Assembly (NCBI GenBank): GCA_017654935.2
Contig: CM065682.1
Coordinates: 39,903,569 to 39,967,568 of the forward strand
Direction: 5' to 3'
DNA from: Phymorhynchus buccinoides
Taxonomy: Eukaryota; Mollusca; Gastropoda; Neogastropoda; Raphitomidae
Length of the DNA: 64,000 nucleotides
Shown here one piece after another: positions 57,421 to 64,000 of the stretch (position 1 is the first letter of the stretch; each line of letters begins with the position of its first letter). A program made the translations under genes and the position numbers. Below the pieces are notes generated by a model. It ran no database searches. It worked only from the letters and a program-made list of their open reading frames with translations, and was not told the origin of the DNA.

Positions 57421-57544
57421 GTTTGAAGTGACAGCTGTTTGCCATGTGCAATGAATTGGCTATAATTTGCTTTTTCCCTGATAAATTCGAAAGAAGCAAA
57501 GAATAGGGACGACGGACAGAAAAAGGAAAGAAGGCTTAAATCAT

Positions 57545-57654
57545 AATGTGTGTGTGTGTGCGTGTGTGCGTGTGTGCGTGTGCGTGCGTGCGTGCGTGTG
57601 CGCGCGCGCGTGCGTGCGTGCGTGTGTGTGTGAGAGAGAGTGAGAGAGATAGAG

Positions 57655-57716
<62 letters not shown>

Positions 57717-57740
57717 TGTGTGTGCGTGTGTGCGTGTTGT
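57545..57740. repeat. (GT/GC)n and (GT)n microsatellite
   Basis: GT with GC steps, a short GAGA interruption at 57631-57656, then GT to about 57735. Confidence 0.97.
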
Positions 57741-58014
57741 TAATTGAACATTTGCACACACGTTGCTTAAAGAGCCCCTGATATGAACAAAAAATTCTTT
57801 CAAACGTGCTTAGAGGTCACCAAGAAAATGTATTCTACACAAAGCACACCACGCAGTTTCTCTTGGTACCCACACAAATCAAGCATCAAAGGTGGTCGAT
57901 TTTACTTAAGCAAAGTGGGGGGTGGGTTTTTACAAGGTGTTTCACCCTTTTTCCAAACAGGAGATGGGTTTGTACTAAAAGATGGGCTAATACTCAGTAT
58001 TTTACTGCAATCAA

Positions 58015-58290
58015 CACTTTCCCATTCTGGCTGACATGCATTTCCCATTCTGCCTGATATCTAGTTCAGCCAGATGGGTAAACCCAGACCATTTCCCATA
58101 TTGGCTGAAATTCAGGCAGAATGGGTACAAACTCCTCTTGAATTTCAGGCATTACCGGTAATGACTAAAAAATTTAGCCATTTCCAGTAATGGCTGATTG
58201 AAACAGGTAGTTCCGGAAATGACTAAAAATTCCAGGCATTACCCGTAATGACTAATTTCTCATTTTGACTGTAACATATATATATTCAGG
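58015..58290. repeat. Element with attaccggtaatg palindromes, copy 2, plus cccattctggctga inverted words
   Basis: 58140-58285 is the inverted copy of 52865-53048. Next to it, cccattctg[g/c]ctga and its reverse complement alternate at 58020-58130. Confidence 0.75.
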
Positions 58291-58573
58291 CTTGTTGGTG
58301 GAATGTACACTCTGAGCAAGCAATAAAGGGGATGGGTGTTCGTTCGAAGGGGAAAAGCAGTGACCCATGTTACTGACAGTTGGCCAACCGCTGAAACTTT
58401 GCAACCCATTGAACAACAGGCAAGTTTGCAAAATCACCCCCAGCAGCTGTGTGTGTACAAATAACACTGTACTGCGTGTTTCTTCTATGTATACCAGTGT
58501 GTCGTTTCCGACCACGACTACCAGATAGCAGAGGGAGGGCGGGGGTGCGCGGCGCTGCTATTCTGGATGGAGG

Positions 58574-58732
58574 CCTGGGACGGTATTCATGTCGAGATAG
58601 CATGAGCCTTAGCATGATGCTAACTTAGAAGCTCTTCCAAAAGTCCTATTAAATCCTATAGGACATTGGAAGAGCTTCTAAGTTAGCATCATGCTAAGTC
58701 TCATGCTATCTCGACATGAATACCGTCCCAGG
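58574..58732. mobile_element. Near-perfect hairpin MITE, 159 bp
   Basis: Outer cctgggacggtattcatgtc mirrored at the end; the inner stem gagatagcatgag, cttagcatgatgctaactta and gaagctcttccaa is shared with 45488-45644. A single mismatch (gagccttagc against gagacttagc) is visible in the stem. Confidence 0.9.
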
Positions 58733-59049
58733 GCTACATTTTGTTTATAATAAAGATGCCTTGCCCAGGGTAAGCTTACATCTCCACTTTCTCGCGCGAA
58801 GACATTTGAGGACAAGATCTCTGCTAAGACCATGGACACTACATGTTAATATAGAATCCATGCTAAGACCAAAATAATGAGGAGTTCTTCAAATGGATGA
58901 AGGTGGATGATTAACTTAATGGAAGAAGAAGAAGAGCTATACACTAGCTTAGGCTTAGAGGCCTATCTGGTCATGTTATAAACCTGTACAGTAGTTTGTG
59001 TGCGTGCGTGCGTGTATCTGTCTGTCTGCCCGTATGTCTCTATGTTTGT

Positions 59050-59091
59050 GTGTGTATGTGTGTGCGTGAGAGAAAGAGAGAGAGAGGGGGT

Positions 59092-59125
<34 letters not shown>
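59050..59125. repeat. (GT)n and (GA)n microsatellite
   Basis: Short GT with interruptions, then GA to about 59122. Confidence 0.9.
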
Positions 59126-59254
59126 CATGAAATGTTGGGAACTAAACGGGAAGGGACCCAAAATAATGTGAAAGCTTGGGGTGAATTGGAGAGTGTGGGG
59201 TGTGGGGGTGAATATATATGGTGGGAAAGAGGACATTTCGTAATGTTTTGATAG

Positions 59255-59455
59255 TCGCTGGTGTCGACCCAAACTATGTCCAACTCCTTGCGAAGCATGG
59301 TTTGTTGTCCTTTGTTCTTTCTTCTTAGTTTTGTTTCCATTTTTGATGCATGCAAATGTGTTTCCTTGCTTGTATTGTGCTTGTACGAAACCACACTGTA
59401 ATTTCACCTAACGTGATAATAAAGTAGTTTTGACTTTGACTTTGACTTGAGGACA
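59255..59455 (+). repeat. Retroposon 3' tail with (TTTGAC)n
   Basis: cctaacgtgataataaagta followed by ttttgactttgactttgact looks like the 3' end of a truncated LINE, where an aataaa motif precedes a short simple repeat. The rest of the element is absent. Confidence 0.5.
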
Positions 59456-59603
59456 ATTGTCGTTGGGGAAGATCCCAGATTAAAGTAAGACCAAACCCTA
59501 GCACTAAAGCCACAGTGATTCCCTGTATTTGTGTACTCCCAGTTCTATTAGAAAGGAGGGACGAAAGTAGTGATTGTTTATGCATGTGTAAATATTGTAT
59601 ACG

Positions 59604-59606
<3 letters not shown>

Positions 59607-59686
<80 letters not shown>

Positions 59687-59695
59687 TGTGTATAG

Positions 59696-59760
<65 letters not shown>
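59607..59760. repeat. (GT)n microsatellite, about 150 bp
   Basis: GT throughout with one tatagatatatatat interruption at about 59691-59707. Confidence 0.98.
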
Positions 59761-59763
<3 letters not shown>

Positions 59764-60342
59764 TCCCCATTGGTGAGCTTCATATCAGTTTCAGCAAACT
59801 CAACACTGCATAAACGTACTCCAAGTGAGTCTGATTTTCAAAATAACAACGAATGATTTCTTTTGTCAAAGATATGAAACTGATGATACTGAAACTTTGC
59901 CGAATTGTTCCTGAAAAAATTAAAATGATGCACATGTTTGTTTACGGCTAGCCATATAAACGCGATCCCAGTGAATTCGATTTTCAATGATGAAAATATG
60001 TGTTCCAGTCGCCAGAGCGGTCTAAATGACTAAACTGATAATACTTTTTAAAAACCCTTACCCATTATGGCCATATGACCTGGGAACGCAGAAGAAGAAG
60101 AAGAAGCAGCGCCTGATCTTTCCTGTGTCCGTGGGCCTGGAGACCATGTGTTGACCACAGGCGTGTCCATGCATTAATTGTGATCGAACAGCAACATGCC
60201 AACTAGGGGCTGAGCTTAATTATCTGTTTAGAGAGATCTATGGCTGACCTTAATTATCTGTTAATTAAGCTGGCTATCTCTGGGTTTTAAACGAAAGGGA
60301 CTTTGCATTGCGTTCGTTTCTTGTCGAGAAATCAGAGCCTAA

Positions 60343-60566
60343 AGGGCCTGCTACACTACATACGATTCGCTGTCAATAATGCGATGCGATTGTGACGATG
60401 TGAGTCACGATTCGCGTGAAATTCGTGTGTTGGGTCTACTCGGAGTATGTTACAGAGCGAAAGTAGTACGATTATTTTTTTTTGACGGAAGTATTTCACG
60501 TGAATCATGACTCGCATCGTCACAATCGCATCGCATTGACAGCGAATCGTATGTAGTGTAGCAGGC
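60343..60566. mobile_element. Fold-back MITE (gcctgctacac / gtgtagcaggc ends), copy 2
   Basis: gcctgctacactacatacga and ttcgctgtcaataatgcgat pair with atcgcatcgcattgacagcg and aatcgtatgtagtgtagcag. The interior (ttcgcgtgaaattcgtg, gggtctact, gacggaagtatttcacgtga) matches the copy at 28924-29146. Confidence 0.85.
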
Positions 60567-60589
60567 AATGTACCCCCCCGTCTTTATAT

Positions 60590-60945
60590 GTCAGGATCAA
60601 TTCGACGTACCCCCGTCTCTTAGTGTCCCCGTCTCTATGTGTCCCCATCATTGTGTCCCCGTCTCTATGTGTCCCCATCATTGTGTCCCCGTCTCTATGT
60701 GTCCCCATCATTGTGTCCCCGTCTCTATGTGTCCCCATCATTGTGTCCCCGTCTCTGTGTGTCCCCATCATTGTGACCCCGTCTCTATGTGTCCCCATCA
60801 TTGTGTCCCCGTCTCTATGTGTCCCCATCATTGTGTCCCCGTCTCTATGTGTCCCCATCATTGTGTCCCCGTCTCTATGTGTCCCCATCATTGTGACCCC
60901 GCCTCCATGCTTCCCCGTCTCTATGTGTCTCTGTCTGCATGTGTC
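60590..60945. repeat. 30-bp minisatellite (cgtctctatgtgtccccatc attgtgtccc)n
   Basis: About ten units, with rare tgtgac and ctgtgtg variants. Open in several frames on both strands because 30 is a multiple of 3. It is followed at 60958-61070 by telomere-like gggttagggttagg words. Confidence 0.92.
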
Positions 60946-61163
60946 CCCTTCGGTTTGGGATAGGGTTAAGGTTATGGGTAGGATTTTTGGTTTCTGGTTA
61001 GGGTTGGGGATAGGGATACGGCTTCGGATTAGGTTTAAAGGTTTGTACTAGGGTTAGGGTTAGGATTTTGTGTGTTACATCAGACAAATATAGATATGAC
61101 GGGGACATATTACAGAGAGAGACACGGACACATTGAGACGAAGACACATAGAGACGGAATGTG

Positions 61164-61282
61164 GTGTAGAGCGGCACAGTGGTATCGGGTTCGCTTCGTG
61201 TCAAGTAAACCCGAGTTCGAATCTGGGTACAGGGGATTTTTTCCTCTCATTCTGCACTAGGCCTTAACGGTCTGAACGTGGA

Positions 61283-61313
<31 letters not shown>

Positions 61314-61558
61314 CGTGTGCCCATGCACTTAGCATACATTAAACCCAGTGGCAACGAAAAAGTTGTCATTTGGTAAAAATTTACCCCCCCCCCCCCCCCC
61401 CCTCATCAGTGACAAAAATCGCATGCCAAAAAAACCCAAAATGGGTGGCGCGCCTCTGGCTGCGACGCGCTCTCCAGGTGGGAGCAACCCGAATTTCACA
61501 GAGACGCCTCTGTGACTATAAAGTACCTAATACCTAATAAATACCTAATAAAATTGGG
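61164..61558 (+). repeat. tRNA-type SINE, near complete
   Basis: The head has an A-box-like gcggcacagtggtatcggg (from 61171) and a B-box gagttcgaatctgg (61213-61226), as in RNA polymerase III promoters. The body carries ggatgagacgataaaccgag, ctgcgacgcgctctccaggt and the gaatttcacagagacg block. The tail is tacctaata repeated. Inside is a C-run at 61384-61402. A truncated inverted copy is at 12989-13280. Confidence 0.8.
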
Positions 61559-61930
61559 GACACCCAGATAGGCTGGTGAACACAATGCTCCGTAACCCAC
61601 AGGACTTTGTATAGGGTTCATCTCTTATCAAGAAGTCTCCAGGCCCCTGTGTCAGCAGAATGGGTCTTACTACTACCACTACTACAGACCTGCATGGAAT
61701 TAACTTCGGGATTTTATCTGTCACGTACGGGTTTTTCAGAGAGAACGCGCATGTTGGACCCACCCCCACCCGCGTCCCTCATGTTTACGACTCTTGATCT
61801 CAAAGTGTGGTTCTTCGCGTTTTATGAAAATAATAATGCTCCTAGGCTGATCCTAACCTTATCCCTTTTAATTTGATTAACGCATAATGTTGTTTCTCAG
61901 TGAAAACTTTCAATGTGACAATTTTGATGG

Positions 61931-62365
<435 letters not shown>

Positions 62366-62708
62366 GGAGAGGGGGTGGGCTGAACTTTGTTTATCATCAT
62401 AGGGCCATCTGTGACCAGTCCGTTGCTGTTGGTAATCCCCAATGCTATCTTGCCCTCTTCAAGCTTAAAGCTAACAATTAAGCTTTGATAGTGATTTACT
62501 GAACTGGTTTTGCCAAAAGGAATAGGCCTATATCAGCGCAATGTCTGCGCCAAACCCCTGGATATACTGGCTATGGAGTAATTGTAAATTTCGGTGCGAT
62601 TGAGACGTAACCAGAAAACTAATAAAGCAAACTGAAACAAAACAAGTGTGTCTCCGAGCGAGAGACATGCCCTTTGCCGGTTTTTCCCAATACCTGCCCC
62701 GCCCTCTA

Positions 62709-62709
62709 C

Positions 62710-62740
<31 letters not shown>

Positions 62741-62826
62741 ACACTTCCTTCAGTCATTTTGGCCCCTGCCGTCTTTGCCCCCCCCCCCCCCCCCCGCTCT
62801 AAAGAAAAAAAAAAAAAAAGAAAAAA
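62709..62826. repeat. C-runs, (CA)n and A-rich simple sequence
   Basis: C18 at about 62709-62726, CA to 62744, C15 at 62780, then an A-rich run with AAG. Confidence 0.9.
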
Positions 62827-62859
62827 AGAAGTGGTTCCATCCCATCCAGTGGTTCACGA

Positions 62860-63005
62860 GATACAGCCCGGACAGACAGAGAAAAACACAAGGTCAAAGT
62901 GATCGCGGTTATGATTTTGGCATGGGACCATCCCTGCATGCACCGCGATACACCACCACAGAAAATTTGAAGCGATTCGGTCCAGCGGTTTACGAGTGTC
63001 AGCCC
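62860..63005. repeat. Dispersed repeat family B fragment
   Basis: gatcgcggttatgattttgg, gcatgcaccgcgatacacca, aaatttgaagcgattcggt, ccagcggtttacgag and cagcccggacaa; the ending caggtctacc-type part is absent. Confidence 0.55.
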
Positions 63006-63392
63006 GGACAATTATTTAAAAAAAAAAGAAAAAAGAAATACAACCGAACAAACAGCAACAAAGAAAACGAGATTTTGCCGTTATACTCCTTTACCATTCA
63101 TAGATCGGGCAAAGGACAACAAACCCCCTACGCATCGACGTGTATCTTTGCCTCTTCAAGCGAGGTAACTGTTGTTTTTTGCACACTACGACTGTTTTCC
63201 CAATTAGGGTGAATTGTCTCCCGTCTTCTCTGGTTAGCTACAACAGTTTTAGGAGATCGGTTGGGCTTAAACTGTTCCAGTAACAGTACGTACACCATGC
63301 ATGTAATATTGCTGCACCAGTTAATGCTTCATGTTTCCATAACCATTGCTGAAATTGTACGACTTTGAATGAAAGAATGAACCAGCAATGCA

Positions 63393-63550
<158 letters not shown>

Positions 63551-63644
63551 GAAAGAAAATAAGGCAGAGTCGAAGAAAGTGATAGATTAGAGGCAGATGC
63601 TAGCACAAAACACCCAGAAGGAGGGGAAACTATTTGTACTGAAA

Positions 63645-64000
63645 GATATGTTGCCACCCTCGTCGAAAACAGAAAACCCTTGTTTCGGAATGCCTCAATC
63701 AGATTTATCATTCAAATAAAGGTCTTTCGCATCTTTACAGAATGCATGTGCATAATAATCCTGAAATGCCGCAGGTGGGAGAATAGAGATGCAGATGAAT
63801 CTATGGAACTATGTAAGTGTCGTTGCTGTTCGGAGGACTGGCGAGCGCCAATGAACATAATAGGAGTGATTTAATAAATTGCTGTCTGTGAGGGTGAGCA
63901 TGTTAACGCCTCTTAACGTGATGAATATGATCAGCATTTCTTGGTTCTCCGTCTGTGTGTCAGGCAGAGAGATGTAGTCTTTCTCTCTCTGTCTGTCTGT
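63645..64000. other. Window end, no gene seen
   Basis: No ORF with recognisable similarity; a (GTCT)-rich tract begins at the right edge. Confidence 0.4.

Noticed and set aside
60958..61070. True telomere or chromosome end
   Set aside because: The TTAGGG words are few, degenerate and embedded in ordinary sequence; similar short runs occur at 14580, 21590, 31540 and 40279.
61164..61240. Functional tRNA gene
   Set aside because: Pol III promoter-like boxes are present, but no cloverleaf with acceptor-stem pairing could be drawn, and the sequence continues as a SINE body with a second truncated copy.

Overview
The window looks like nuclear DNA of an invertebrate animal, most likely a marine gastropod mollusc. 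The reasons are GT-AG introns, very long (GA)n, (CA)n and (TA)n tracts, short interstitial TTAGGG runs, a CR1/jockey-type LINE, a tRNA-type SINE and many fold-back MITEs. The taxon is an inference from repeat style; no marker gene proves it. Positions 1001-1500 are an assembly gap of exactly 500 N.

The recognisable cellular genes are two diverged copies of a PROPPIN (WIPI/ATG18) gene, the seven-bladed WD40-like propeller that reads PI3P and PI(3,5)P2 during autophagy. They lie tail to tail. The + strand copy (2554-8594) has exons homologous to exons 7-12 only; its 5' exons are not in the window. It carries the FRRG lipid-binding motif and ends in a 271-residue exon built mostly of 14-residue repeats. 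The - strand copy (51788 down to 30361) can be read from its ATG through 11 exons to a TAA, giving a complete PROPPIN of about 351 residues. The homologous introns have identical phases, so the copies arose by duplication of an intron-bearing gene.

Both copies are surrounded by debris of themselves. A stop-bearing exon-10 relic lies at 11868-11985. Decayed second copies of exons 6 and 7 lie at 37962-38225, and a fragment of exon 2 at 49288-49335. Most strikingly, both boundaries of exon 8 of the - copy have become minisatellites: about 23 extra 44-bp units carrying the 5' splice site, and four extra 94-bp units carrying the 3' splice site. The + copy's tail exon and the intron before it are also duplicated, giving a second open repeat array at 9094-10783.

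Layout: 1-948 left arm of a ~0.95-kb inverted repeat (right arm 16143-17059); 2.5-8.6 kb + PROPPIN; 8.5-10.8 kb duplicated tail region; 10.8-11.8 kb palindromes; 12-28 kb mostly repeats, with one orphan ORF (23907-24185) and one possible terminal exon (25209-25380); 28-52 kb - PROPPIN with repeat-filled introns; 53.7-57.4 kb a LINE with an intact 1061-codon ORF on the - strand; 57.5-64 kb microsatellites, MITEs, a 30-bp minisatellite and a SINE. No rRNA, functional tRNA, CRISPR array or bacterial-type operon was seen.
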